A stretch of 64,000 nt of DNA from Clostridiales bacterium (GTDB lineage Bacteria; Bacillota; Clostridia; Christensenellales; Aristaeellaceae): positions 1 to 64,000 of the forward strand of contig JAFGGL010000003.1 in the NCBI GenBank assembly GCA_016930575.1. The letters are read 5' to 3'. Below, piece after piece: positions 35,257 through 43,750 of the stretch. Under the pieces are notes generated by a model, which had not been told where the DNA came from, made no database searches, and saw only the letters and a program-made list of their open reading frames with translations. Made by a program: the position numbers and the translations under genes. How positions within the stretch are numbered: position 1 is the first letter of the stretch; each line of letters opens with the position of its first letter.

Positions 35257-36141
35257 CTAATGGCGGCGGTTCAAAAGCCGCAGTAGGTCCTGGGTGGTGA
35301 ACTGGTATTTCTTGGAGCAGAAATGGCACACGAGCTCCGCGCCGTCCACGTCGTCGGTGATCATGCTCTTAAGCTCCTCTTCCCCAAGCGCGATCAGCGC
35401 GCGCTCCATGCGCGCCCGGGAGCAGCCGCATTCGTAGCGCAGCTCCCGCGTTTCCAGCCTTTCCGCTTCCAGCCCCGCAAACCAGCGTTCCAGCAGGGCT
35501 TCTATGGAATCGTGGAGCAGCTCGTTTGCAATGTCCCCGAAGATCGGCGACATAAGCTCCAGCTTATCGATCATGGCGTCGTCGCAGCCGGGCATCGCCT
35601 GTAAAAGCACCCCGCCCGCGGAAGATACGCCGACGTCCGAGGCGATCACGCCGAGGCTGACCAGCGACGGGGTCTGCTCGCTCTGCACGTAGTAGTACGC
35701 GAGGTCGGCGGCGATCTCGCCCGAGATCAGCTTCACCTGTCCGATGTAGGGGGTTTTCAGCCGCAGGTCTTTCACCACGCTCAGCCGCCCGTGCCGGCCC
35801 ACGCCGCCGCCGATGTCCAGCTTGCCGTCCTTGAGCGGCAGCTGCACGGCGTGGTTCTGCACGTAGCCGCGCACGGCGACGTCCGCGCCGCCGGACAACC
35901 CGCCGACGCAGACGATCTTTTTCAGCGGCCCGTCGCCGTCGATGGTCAGGGTCACGGTGGATTTCTGATCTTTCAGCATAGAGGCGAGCATAGCGGCGGC
36001 CGTCAGCCCGCGCCCGAGCGCGGCGGCGGCTACGGCGCTGGAACCCTGCAGTTTCTGCGCTTCGCGCGCGGTTTCGGTCGCGTCGATCAGCAGGCCGCGC
36101 ACGGCGCCGCCTTGCAGCGTGAAGTGTACAATCGTATCCAA
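35257..36141 (-). CDS. hslO: Redox-regulated chaperone Hsp33
   Basis: A 294-residue Hsp33 homologue. The C-terminal redox switch is intact: ECGCSR (C-x-C) and CHFCSKKY (C-x2-C), which bind Zn when reduced and form disulfides under oxidative stress. The core VAVRGYVQNHAVQLP and GLTAAAMLASMLKD regions match the family. I assign the TTG start at 36141 (AAGGAG 10 bases upstream); the open frame 20 codons further upstream overlaps the methyltransferase gene. Its presence fits an anaerobe needing protection from transient oxygen. Confidence 0.93.
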   Translation of the reverse strand: MDTIVHFTLQGGAVRGLLIDATETAREAQKLQGSSAVAAAALGRGLTAAAMLASMLKDQKSTVTLTIDGDGPLKKIVCVGGLSGGADVAVRGYVQNHAVQLPLKDGKLDIGGGVGRHGRLSVVKDLRLKTPYIGQVKLISGEIAADLAYYYVQSEQTPSLVSLGVIASDVGVSSAGGVLLQAMPGCDDAMIDKLELMSPIFGDIANELLHDSIEALLERWFAGLEAERLETRELRYECGCSRARMERALIALGEEELKSMITDDVDGAELVCHFCSKKYQFTTQDLLRLLNRRH

Positions 36142-36145
36142 ACGC

Positions 36146-36886
36146 CTACCGCTCCTTCCTCGCCGCGATGTGCCAGCGCGTTTCGTTCGCCGTTGGGGCA
36201 TTCAGCGTCTTGTCCCCGTATGCCCGGATATCCGCAAAGCCCGCGGCTTCAAGCAAAGCCTTGAGCTGCTTAATCGTATAGCCGTACTGGGTCTGTTCTT
36301 CCACGATGCGGCCGTAGCGGCCGTCCGCTTCCCGCTTGAAGATCACAAGCCGCATATCCACGCGGCAGGGTTTTGCGTCGAAACGGTTTTTCCACAGGTA
36401 GGAGATATCCTCCGCGTCCTCGCCGTGCGTATGATTGCCCAGGATATTTTCAAGCTTCCAGGGCGTGGATACGTCCAGCGCCAGCGCGCCGCCCGGCTTC
36501 AACGCCCGGTGCGCGGCATGGAAAAACGCCGATACGTCCTGTTCGCACGGCAGGTAGTTCACGCCGTCGCAGGTGCACAGCACCGCATCTTGAAGCCGGT
36601 GCAGGGCGAGTTTGCGCATATCCATCTGCACAAAGGGGATGGATAGCCCCATATGCCGCGCTTTTGCGGAGGCGACGGCGAGCATGTCGGCGGAAAGATC
36701 CGCGCCGGTCATGTCGTAGGTTTTTGCAAGCGGCAGCGTCAGGCCGCCCGTACCGCAGGCGCACTCGCACACCGCGCCCGCTTCGACGCCGTAACGGCAC
36801 AAAAGCTTACGGTAAAAAGCGGCCCATGTGGAATAATCCACATCGGCCATCAGGCGGTCATATACGGATGCGAAGGCGGTATACAA
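36146..36886 (-). CDS. Class I SAM-dependent methyltransferase
   Basis: A 246-residue methyltransferase. The sequence starts YTAFASVYDRLMADVDYSTW, as in the common Firmicutes family near hslO or rsfS. Motif I is CECACGTGGLTLPLA, and TGADLSADML and VLCTCDGVNYL follow. The substrate is unknown. It is 5 bases after the DUF624-like gene and 4 bases before hslO, so the genes form one leftward operon. Confidence 0.88.
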   Translation of the reverse strand: MYTAFASVYDRLMADVDYSTWAAFYRKLLCRYGVEAGAVCECACGTGGLTLPLAKTYDMTGADLSADMLAVASAKARHMGLSIPFVQMDMRKLALHRLQDAVLCTCDGVNYLPCEQDVSAFFHAAHRALKPGGALALDVSTPWKLENILGNHTHGEDAEDISYLWKNRFDAKPCRVDMRLVIFKREADGRYGRIVEEQTQYGYTIKQLKALLEAAGFADIRAYGDKTLNAPTANETRWHIAARKER

Positions 36887-36891
36887 CGAAC

Positions 36892-37896
36892 TTACTCCCG
36901 TGAAACTTCCTGTTCGTCCTCAGGTTCATCTTCGTCGTCGTCATCGTCGTCTTCTTTGTGCAGCCCGCGGTTTACCTGCGCGCCTTCGATTTTGGAGTTG
37001 ATGAATTTATCAAACACGGCGTTGGTGAAGCTTGCGGAGATAAAGCGGCTGAACGCGAAGCCGAAAATCATATAGTACAGGAACAGGATCACCACGACCC
37101 AAATGTAATACACCGTGAAAAACGCCACTACCGCGCCGATCAAAGCGGGCACAAGCGAGATGATTTTGAATAAAAACGTCTGCGGCAGCCGCCCGAGGGT
37201 GAGCAGGAAGGAGTTGCGGATCAGCTGCAGGTATTTCAGCTTGTAGCTGACCATCAGCGGATAGGTGAAAATCAGGCTCATCAGCCAGAGGATGGCGACC
37301 AGCAGCGTGAGCATTTGCGGAACGACGTAGAACATGCTCGACTGGCTTGCGAGCGAGCCGTAGAAATCCCAGCACACGTAGGCGACCACGGGCACAAGGC
37401 CGGTGATGAAGCCGGTCAGAAGGCCCTGCTTCCAGTTTTCCTTGACGGCGTCCTTGAAATCGCTGAAGATGAACGCGTGCTCGTCGCGCGCCCAGTTGCG
37501 GGTGACCAGGCACAGCCCGGGGGTAAACGGGCCGGTGATGGTCATCGCGGGGATCAGAAGCAGCAGCCCGAACAGGATGATGGACTTGATCTGCTCCAGC
37601 CCCTGGGACAGCTGCAGATCCAGGTCCGCCCGCAGCAGGCTGCCCTCCTCGAAAAGGAATTGGGCGTTCGCCATATCGCCCAGCACCGTGAAGATCAAAA
37701 TCAGGTGATAGGCGATCACGATCATCGCCGGAAGCCACGCGAGCATGTATAAAAGGTTCAGGCGCATCAGCCCGCTCAGGCGCACGCGCAGCATTTCACG
37801 GAAAAGCTGGCTCCGCGTGGTGGGTAGGTCGTCCTTGGTATAATCGCCCTTGCCGGATTTCCCGTACAGGTAATTATTGATCAGCTTGCCGAACAT
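36892..37896 (-). CDS. DUF624-like (YesL) membrane protein
   Basis: A 334-residue protein with about six helices and the GPFTPGLCLVTRNWARDEHAF region typical of DUF624/YesL proteins, which are often near sugar transporters. The tail is extremely acidic (a run of six Asp, then Glu/Asp-rich). First gene of the leftward operon; a TATAAT (37928-37933) lies about 35 bases upstream. Confidence 0.82.
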   Translation of the reverse strand: MFGKLINNYLYGKSGKGDYTKDDLPTTRSQLFREMLRVRLSGLMRLNLLYMLAWLPAMIVIAYHLILIFTVLGDMANAQFLFEEGSLLRADLDLQLSQGLEQIKSIILFGLLLLIPAMTITGPFTPGLCLVTRNWARDEHAFIFSDFKDAVKENWKQGLLTGFITGLVPVVAYVCWDFYGSLASQSSMFYVVPQMLTLLVAILWLMSLIFTYPLMVSYKLKYLQLIRNSFLLTLGRLPQTFLFKIISLVPALIGAVVAFFTVYYIWVVVILFLYYMIFGFAFSRFISASFTNAVFDKFINSKIEGAQVNRGLHKEDDDDDDEDEPEDEQEVSRE

Positions 37897-37927
37897 TCAT
37901 ATTTCCTCCCGACTATAGGTCAAGGGT

Positions 37928-37933
37928 ATTATA
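37928..37933 (-). promoter_or_regulatory. -10 element for the DUF624-hslO operon
   Basis: GGTATAATACC, read leftward, has a perfect TATAAT within a small palindrome about 35 bases before the start at 37896. The -35 is weak. Confidence 0.5.
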
Positions 37934-37986
37934 CCATATTTATCCGCTTTATGTACTTTCGCCGTCACAGGTTTTACAGGCTGAGG

Positions 37987-39081
37987 TCAGCGCAGGTTTT
38001 CCTCCAGAAAGCGCAGGATAACACCGGCCGGCGGCGGGCAGCCCGGCACACTGCGGCGAAAACCCGCCGTGCACCGCCCGATGCCAAGCGCGCTCTCGTC
38101 CGCCTGCTCCCGGTACCCCTGCCCGATGCATACGGGAACCGTGAGGCGGTTAAGTTTCCCGGCCTCCTGCAGGCGCAGCAGCGCGTACGCGGTATTGGCG
38201 CAGCAGGCCGAGCACGCGTCCTTCTGCCGCACGTGGGACAGCAGCCGGTCCACGCGGTGCTGCGGTTTCAGCATGGGTTTTTCCGGCTGCGCGAGCACGA
38301 TCTCCTCAAGCCTGCTCAGATCCGCGCTGCCTGCGCCAAGTGTCTCCGCGATGCCGATGTATGGCACGTCCGATACGGTATAGCCAAGCTGCGTGCAGGC
38401 GTACGCGTCGCACAGCACCGGGTCGTACGTCCCGAAGACCTGGTCGCGCTGCACGGGGCTGCCGCCTTCCTCGTAGTCCAGATCGCCGCAGACGGCGTCC
38501 ACAAGCACGAAGTTTTGTTTAATTCCAAGCGCCAGGTGCCCGATGGGCTTGTGCAGGCCCATCGCGTGATAGCGGCGCTTTTCGGAGTTGGGGATCAGCC
38601 CCTTCATGTTCTTGAGCGCGCAGGTCAGCCGCGTCTGGCAGTGGCCCTTCATCACGGGCACGTTGATCATATAGTCAAGCGCCAGTGCGCTGTCGCAGAT
38701 TTTTAATTCCATGCCGCCGCAGTCCACCGCCGTGGCGGTATCCGGCTGCGTGTCGATGAACTCGACGCCCGTTTTTTTGGATAAATCCGTGTAGCCGCAC
38801 ACGTCGGCGGCGTCCTTCGTGCGCGCGCCCACCCATGCGCCCTCCAGCATGCACAGGTTTTCAAATCCGTGCTCCCGAAGGTACTCGATGATGCCTTCCG
38901 CGATCTCCGGGTGCGTGGTTGCGCCATTGCACGCGGCCAACGCCAGCACCAAGTTCGGTTTGATGCCGACGCGCGCGTCCTTTTTGGGGATGGCACTTTT
39001 CACATCAGCAGCCTCGAGCACCGCCTTCGTCATGCCCTTCCAATCGCCGCCGTATATGCTCCAGATGGTGTTCTTTTTCAT
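37987..39081 (-). CDS. DUF362 domain protein
   Basis: A 364-residue DUF362 protein. The family pattern VGIKPNLVLA...THPEIAEGI...EGAWVGA...NVPVMKGH...ALKNMKGL is clear, and the C-terminus has a Cys pair in DACSACCANTAY. Some DUF362 proteins carry ferredoxin domains; this one has only scattered cysteines, so cluster binding is uncertain. The ATG at 39081 follows GGAGG; the longer frame runs into dispersed repeats. Biochemical role unknown. Confidence 0.85.
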   Translation of the reverse strand: MKKNTIWSIYGGDWKGMTKAVLEAADVKSAIPKKDARVGIKPNLVLALAACNGATTHPEIAEGIIEYLREHGFENLCMLEGAWVGARTKDAADVCGYTDLSKKTGVEFIDTQPDTATAVDCGGMELKICDSALALDYMINVPVMKGHCQTRLTCALKNMKGLIPNSEKRRYHAMGLHKPIGHLALGIKQNFVLVDAVCGDLDYEEGGSPVQRDQVFGTYDPVLCDAYACTQLGYTVSDVPYIGIAETLGAGSADLSRLEEIVLAQPEKPMLKPQHRVDRLLSHVRQKDACSACCANTAYALLRLQEAGKLNRLTVPVCIGQGYREQADESALGIGRCTAGFRRSVPGCPPPAGVILRFLEENLR

Positions 39082-39094
39082 GAAGCCTCCGCAG

Positions 39095-39180
39095 GGGGGT
39101 TTCAGGGGCGTTGCCCCGAAAACCCCAGTTAAGGGCATTGCCCTTAACAATCCATCATTGTCCGCGCTTCACGCGGCCAA
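39095..39180. repeat. Cluster of dispersed palindromic repeat modules
   Basis: CAGGGGCGTTGCCCCG, TTAAGGGCATTGCCCTTAA and CCGCGCTTCACGCGG lie in a row between the DUF362 gene start and the nrdD end. They match modules seen at 45490, 55658, 57301 and 16876. Confidence 0.65.
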
Positions 39181-39205
39181 GGGGATTAACAATATAAGAA
39201 TAGCC

Positions 39206-39230
39206 CGTTGACAACAATGATGTCAACGGT
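39206..39230 (-). terminator. Hairpin downstream of nrdD
   Basis: CCGTTGACA / TGTCAACGG forms a perfect 9-bp stem with a 7-base loop, 25 bases after the nrdD stop. The following bases are only moderately U-rich. Confidence 0.55.
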
Positions 39231-39254
39231 GCTTATCATTTTGATGTATTAGTA

Positions 39255-41345
39255 TCAGCTTTTGCCTTTCACTGTGCCATAGCCTATCCCCACATCGTGC
39301 ATATGGCGGAGGAGTTTCTCGAATGCGTCGAGGTTCTTTGCGGGGTCGCCATCCATCTCCGCGACGCTGATATGCCCGCCGTTGGCCAGCGCGTGGTAGG
39401 GCGCCTCCAGCGTTAGTCTGTCAACAGCCTTGATGGAACAGGACGCGGGGATATGGAAGGAATCGGTGTAAGTCTCGCGGTCGGTAACGCCCTTGAGCTT
39501 GCCGTAGCGCTCGGCATCCAGCCGCGCGAAGCGTCCGGCCATACCTCCGGCTGGCGTAGCAAAGCAGGTGAAGTTCATGCGGTGCTTCTCGCTCATCTCA
39601 TCGCAGAACTTGCGGATAAACCCGACGATCTCCAGCCCTAAATTCTGCGAGGCGGCGTTTTCGCCGTGATGCTTGCCGCGAAGGGCGGTCAGCGCTTCGG
39701 CAAGCCCGGCAAACCCGACGGACAGCGTGCCGTGCTTGAGCGCCTCGCGTATACTATCGTCCGGTTTCAGGGTTTCCGCATCCAGCCACACTTTTTCGCC
39801 CATCAGGAAGGGGAAGTCGGATGCTTTCTTCTGCGCGAGGAGCTCAAAACGCTCCAGAAGCTGGCCCGTGACGAGGTTCAGCAGCCGCTCCAGCTCCTCG
39901 AAAAACCAGTTCAGATTGCCCTTGGCCTTGACGGCGATACGCGGTAGGTTGACCGTGGTCGCCGACAGGCTGCCTCGGCGGGGGGCGGTCTCGCGGCTTT
40001 TGTCGTGCACGTTGCCCATCACGCGCGTCCGGCCGCCCGTATAGGCGGCTTCGGTATCATAATCGCCTTTCCTGTAGTATTGCAGGTTGAAAGGCGCGTC
40101 GATAAAGGCGAAACGTACGCACATGTGCTTGGCGCCGACGCGGACGGCCAGGCGGAGCAGATCGTAGTTCGGATCGCCGGGGTTGAAGCTGACGCCTTCC
40201 TTCACGCGGAAGACCTGCACGGGATACAGCGGCGTTTCGCCGCCGCCCAGGCCTTCCTCGGCGGCCAGCAGCAGGCTGCGCGCCGCCATGCGGCCCTCGG
40301 GTGAGGTGTCCAGCCCGTAATTGACGGCGGCCGGCGTGCTTGTGGCGTTCAGGCTGTGCACAAACGCTTCCATCGCCTGATGGGCGGCCTGTTCGGTTTC
40401 TTCTTCGGCGTGCCCGCGCGCAAACTCCGCGATTCGGTCAAGCGTTTCTTTTCCGATATCGCCGAAAGTTTTCAGTTTCGTTTTAAGCGCCTTGTCGAAC
40501 GCAGCGTCCGTGGCCAGTCCGAGGCGTTTGCCTGTCTCCGCTTCCAGTTCCCCGAGCATTGCCTGCGCCCTACCCGCCGCGTCTTCAACGTCCAGCGTCA
40601 GCTCCAGCGCGCGCGCCAGGTTGCCGCGGAAGCGCTTCCCATATGTTTTCTTAATGCCGGGCGCCATGCCGTAATCGAAATTCACGATGCTCTGGCTGCC
40701 GTGCTGGTCGTTTTGGTTGGCTTGGATGGCAATGCGGCACAGCGCTGTGTAACTTAAAATATCCTGCGGCTCGCGCAGCTTCCCGTACCCCGCGGCAAAC
40801 CCGCCGTCAAACAGCTTCAGAAGGTCGATCTGCGCGCTTTCAGCGGTGAGTGCGTAGTGGTCCAGGGCGTGGATGTGGATATCGCCGCCGCGGTGCGCCG
40901 CCGTGTATTCGGGGTCAATCACGAACATCTCGTAAAACTGCCGGGCGCTTTCCGAGCCGAACCTGCGCAGCGTGTCCGCCGCCGTGCCGCCGCTGTCCCT
41001 GGTGCCGTGAAAGCAGATGTCCTCGAAGATCTTCATCAGGCGCGTGTTCATCTCGCGTACCCGGCTGCGCTCGGCACGGTAGAGGATATAGGCCTTGGCA
41101 GAGCGCACGAAACCCTGTTCGATCAGGATACGTTCCACGGCGTCCTGCACCTGCTCCACAGTGGGGACGGAGGGGATGGCCTCGTCGTTTTCCACCGCGG
41201 CGACCACAAATTCGGCCAGGCGGCGTGCGGTCTCGAGGCCCTTGCGGCTGCCGGAGGCCATGAAGCTTTTCTCGATGGCCTGCTCGATTTTCTGCGGATC
41301 GAACGGCACGACGCGGCCATCGCGCTTTGTGATGGATACGATCAT
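39255..41345 (-). CDS. nrdD: Anaerobic ribonucleoside-triphosphate reductase, C-terminally truncated
   Basis: A 696-residue class III ribonucleotide reductase. It has an N-terminal ATP-cone (VSITKRDGRVVPFDPQKI, residues 1-~90), then the NrdD body (GGDIHIHALDHY, NQNDQHGSQSI, GLDTSPEGRM). The protein stops at HMHDVGIGYGTVKGKS. In the family this point is followed by a four-Cys zinc motif and the RxxGY glycyl radical site, which are both absent; no cysteine-coding remnant follows the stop in any frame. As encoded it cannot hold a glycyl radical. It may be a pseudogene, a split enzyme using a separate glycyl domain, or an assembly error. No nrdG is nearby. Confidence 0.85.
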   Translation of the reverse strand: MIVSITKRDGRVVPFDPQKIEQAIEKSFMASGSRKGLETARRLAEFVVAAVENDEAIPSVPTVEQVQDAVERILIEQGFVRSAKAYILYRAERSRVREMNTRLMKIFEDICFHGTRDSGGTAADTLRRFGSESARQFYEMFVIDPEYTAAHRGGDIHIHALDHYALTAESAQIDLLKLFDGGFAAGYGKLREPQDILSYTALCRIAIQANQNDQHGSQSIVNFDYGMAPGIKKTYGKRFRGNLARALELTLDVEDAAGRAQAMLGELEAETGKRLGLATDAAFDKALKTKLKTFGDIGKETLDRIAEFARGHAEEETEQAAHQAMEAFVHSLNATSTPAAVNYGLDTSPEGRMAARSLLLAAEEGLGGGETPLYPVQVFRVKEGVSFNPGDPNYDLLRLAVRVGAKHMCVRFAFIDAPFNLQYYRKGDYDTEAAYTGGRTRVMGNVHDKSRETAPRRGSLSATTVNLPRIAVKAKGNLNWFFEELERLLNLVTGQLLERFELLAQKKASDFPFLMGEKVWLDAETLKPDDSIREALKHGTLSVGFAGLAEALTALRGKHHGENAASQNLGLEIVGFIRKFCDEMSEKHRMNFTCFATPAGGMAGRFARLDAERYGKLKGVTDRETYTDSFHIPASCSIKAVDRLTLEAPYHALANGGHISVAEMDGDPAKNLDAFEKLLRHMHDVGIGYGTVKGKS

Positions 41346-41497
41346 ATAAAAGGCTCCTTTGCAGGCGGTAAAAACAGGGAAACGCGCCGCAGGGGTGAAC
41401 CGGCGTCTGCGCGGCTAAAGAGACTCCGGAAGCCGGTTTCGCCGGATTCCGAACGGTTTGTTTTCCTGTCTTCGCTGGCAGGGAATGATGTGGCTTC

Positions 41498-41526
41498 ATT
41501 ATATTGTGTTAATTCATGTTCGTCAA
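41498..41526 (-). promoter_or_regulatory. Strong promoter for nrdD
   Basis: Read leftward: TTGACG (41521-41526), 17-bp spacer, TATAAT (41498-41503). The transcript would carry a ~145-nt GC-rich leader with several hairpins (for example CCGGCG / CGCCGG pairs) before the nrdD start. I recognise no riboswitch in it. Confidence 0.8.
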
Positions 41527-41567
41527 TACAACATCTGGGTTAAATGCGTGTAAAAATAGCGCCGCAG

Positions 41568-41668
41568 TTTTCCACAAGGGCTTCAAGGCCTTGGAATCAC
41601 CGGGGAAATACAAGGGTTTCCCACATAATCCACAGATTTATCGCTGCTTTTCCACAGGGTTTCCCACA
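41568..41668 (+). promoter_or_regulatory. Cluster of five DnaA-box-like nonamers
   Basis: TTTTCCACA (41568), TTTCCCACA (41617), TAATCCACA (41626), TTTTCCACA (41648) and TTTCCCACA (41660) are all in the same orientation. Two match TTWTNCACA exactly and three differ at one position. They lie between the divergent nrdD and flavoprotein genes, directly upstream of the nrdD promoter. Confidence 0.6.
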
Positions 41669-41727
41669 TTTAACAAACGCTTTACGCAGGCCGGGCGCTC
41701 TGCTATGATGGTGCGGGAGGTGCGGCT

Positions 41728-42972
41728 ATGCGGATCACGGTCATCGGCGGCGGCGCGGCCGGGATGGCGGCGGCGATCACGTCGGCGGAAGCGGGCGCGG
41801 CTGTCACGGTTCTGGAGCGTAACGCAAAACCGCTCAAGAAGCTGGGCGTCACCGGCAACGGGCGCGGCAATCTGTTCAACACAGGCGAACCCGCATACTT
41901 CGGCGACGCCGCGTTTGCTCTGGCCGCGCTTGCACGCTGCGGAATTTCCGAACTGGCGAAATTTTTCGCGTCGCTCGGCGTGCCGCTGCGCGAGGAGGGC
42001 GAAGGCCGCGTGTACCCGGCGTCGCTGCAGGCCTCGGCGGTACAGGACGCGCTTATGCTGCGCGCAAATCAGCTTGCGATCGATATCCGCTGCCGTATGC
42101 GTGCAGATAATATCACGCGGGAGCAGGATGAATATCTGATTTCCGGCAGACAGGGAATCGGAGACGATCCCAGGCACCCGGGAGAAGAGCCGTTCTCCCT
42201 GCACACCGATAAAGTCGTCGTCGCCTGCGGCGGCGCGGCGTACCCCGCGCACGGCACCGACGGCACGGCCTACGGCCTGCTGACGGCCTTCGGGCACCGC
42301 CAAACCGCGCTTGCGCCCGCGCTTTGCGCGCTGACTGTGCCGCAAAAGCGCTTGCGGGGGCTTTCAGGGCAGCGCGTGCGCGTGAAATTGTGGCTGGAAG
42401 ACGCGCAGGGGAACCCTGTGCACGGTTCACGCGGCGAAGCGCTGTTTGCCGACGACGCGGTCAGCGGCATCGCGGCCATGCAGCTTGCGCGCTTCGTGAA
42501 AGAAGGCATGACCCTGTGCCTCGACCTGCGGGACGAGCTAAACTCCGAACAGTCCGCCCTGCCTTTCGTTCAGTCGCTTGCCGCGTCGCGCCCGGAGCAG
42601 CCTGCGGCCGAACTGCTCGCCGGCGCGTTTTCCCGCCCGGCAGCGCGTTGGATACTCCGCGAAGCGGGCGTGAAAGACTTATCCGCGCCGATCTCGGCCC
42701 TCGGCCCGGCCGCGCTGCGCGCCGTTGCCGGAACCGTCGAATGCGTCCGCCTGCCCGTCCTCGGGACGCGCGGGTTTGCCTTTGCGCAGGTCACGGCGGG
42801 CGGTATCGAGACCAAGGATTTCGATCCCGAAACCATGGAAAGCCGCCTTTCTCCAGGCCTTTACGCAGCCGGCGAGATCCTCGATGTAGACGGCGACTGC
42901 GGCGGCTTCAACCTGATGTTCGCCTTCGCTTCCGGCTTGATAGCCGGAACCGAAGCAGGGGGAGGACGCTGA
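41728..42972 (+). CDS. BaiN/YhiN-type NAD(P)/FAD-dependent oxidoreductase
   Basis: A 414-residue flavoprotein of the HI0933 family. The FAD-binding motif IGGGAAGMAAA is at the N-terminus, followed by the family-specific KKLGVTGNGRGNLFN and C-terminal LYAAGEILDVDGDCGGFNLMFAF. Members include BaiN, proposed to act in gut bile-acid metabolism, but most are uncharacterised. GGGAGG is 7 bases before the ATG. It is divergent from nrdD across the DnaA-box cluster. Confidence 0.9.
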   Translation: MRITVIGGGAAGMAAAITSAEAGAAVTVLERNAKPLKKLGVTGNGRGNLFNTGEPAYFGDAAFALAALARCGISELAKFFASLGVPLREEGEGRVYPASLQASAVQDALMLRANQLAIDIRCRMRADNITREQDEYLISGRQGIGDDPRHPGEEPFSLHTDKVVVACGGAAYPAHGTDGTAYGLLTAFGHRQTALAPALCALTVPQKRLRGLSGQRVRVKLWLEDAQGNPVHGSRGEALFADDAVSGIAAMQLARFVKEGMTLCLDLRDELNSEQSALPFVQSLAASRPEQPAAELLAGAFSRPAARWILREAGVKDLSAPISALGPAALRAVAGTVECVRLPVLGTRGFAFAQVTAGGIETKDFDPETMESRLSPGLYAAGEILDVDGDCGGFNLMFAFASGLIAGTEAGGGR

Positions 42973-43048
42973 TTTTCTTTTGAAAAAGAAAGTCAATAAA
43001 GAAAACTACATAAAAACTAACTTTAGCCGCGCATTGCGCGGCTAAAGC
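42971..43048 (+). repeat. Palindromic repeat modules after the flavoprotein gene
   Basis: TTTCTTTTGAAAAAGAAA directly follows the stop, and TTTAGCCGCGCATTGCGCGGCTAAA follows 30 bases later. Both are modules of the dispersed repeat family and both could act as terminators. Confidence 0.65.
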
Positions 43049-43074
43049 ATAATTCATAAGGCAAACCAGACCAT

Positions 43075-43294
43075 CCAGCCTGATCAGAAAGCCTGGGATG
43101 CTAGGAAGCAAGGGTGGCAGGATGCTGAGCTTATCGTCGCGTAAGTGATGCCGACTGTCATCCCGAATAGGGAGCCAAAGGCGACTAGCGCCCAAATTCG
43201 CGGAGCGAATAAAGCGCGTAGCCTCGCGCAAGCACAGCGTAGGGTGAGGCCGCAATCAGCTGACACCGTAGATCGGGTTTTCTGGACAGGCTGG
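43075..43294 (+). ncRNA. Long closed-stem structured RNA, copy B (raiA-type suspected)
   Basis: CCAGCCTGATCAGAAA (43075-43090) pairs with TTTTCTGGACAGGCTGG (43278-43294), a ~16-bp closing helix whose sequence differs from copy A. The interior GCCTGGGATGCTAGGAAGC, AAGGGTGG and CAGCTGACACCGTAGATCGGG agree with copy A almost base for base. A ~90-nt inserted arm (~43140-43240) has no counterpart in A. The RNA abuts the stop of the convergent YeaQ-type gene, and TTACTTTTTCTTTTT follows the stem, so the closing helix may double as terminator. Confidence 0.65.
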
Positions 43295-43549
43295 TTACTT
43301 TTTCTTTTTGTAGATGCCAGTTACTATCAACAACAGGCACGAGCCGCCCAGGGCGATCAGGAAGCTGCCCAGGTTGAAGCCGATGATCGTTCCAAGCCCC
43401 AGCAGCGAGGCGATCCAACCGCCCAGGACGCCGCCGATGACGCCCACGACGATATTGGCGATGAGCCCCATGTTTTGATTGCGGCCCGTAATCATGCTGG
43501 CGACCCAGCCTGCGAGTCCGCCCATAATGATCCAGGAAATGATACCCAT
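43295..43549 (-). CDS. GlsB/YeaQ/YmgE-family small membrane protein
   Basis: An 84-residue protein of the transglycosylase-associated family. It has three hydrophobic segments with Gly-zipper patterns (MGGLAGWVASMITGR, NIVVGVIGGVLGGWIA) and a Lys-rich end. These are general-stress membrane proteins of unknown mechanism. The ATG at 43549 follows AAGGAGG. Monocistronic. Confidence 0.92.
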   Translation of the reverse strand: MGIISWIIMGGLAGWVASMITGRNQNMGLIANIVVGVIGGVLGGWIASLLGLGTIIGFNLGSFLIALGGSCLLLIVTGIYKKKK

Positions 43550-43688
43550 ATTGTTCCTCCTTATTCGTTCCGGTCTCTCGTTGTCCGGTATCAATGCGCG
43601 TGTTTGTACGCCCCTATTATAGAATCACACGCAATATGTGTAAAGTGCTCTAGTGTTTTCTAATCAACATTTAAGCTTATCCTTATGC

Positions 43689-43717
43689 TTGCGCGCGGCC
43701 CCGCCGTGCGATACAAT
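43689..43717 (+). promoter_or_regulatory. Promoter for the low-Mr phosphatase gene
   Basis: TTGCGC (43689-43694), 17-bp spacer, TACAAT (43712-43717), about 34 bases upstream of the start. Confidence 0.5.
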
Positions 43718-43750
43718 CAGCAAGGATCGTGATTTTCGGGAGTGACCAGC

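Noticed and set aside
41346-41490. Cobalamin or other known riboswitch in the nrdD leader
   Set aside because: The leader is hairpin-rich but lacks the conserved B12-box or other class motifs that I know.
41490-41510. NrdR box in the nrdD promoter
   Set aside because: ACACAATATAATGAAG matches only about 11 of 16 consensus positions, and I see no second box at proper spacing.
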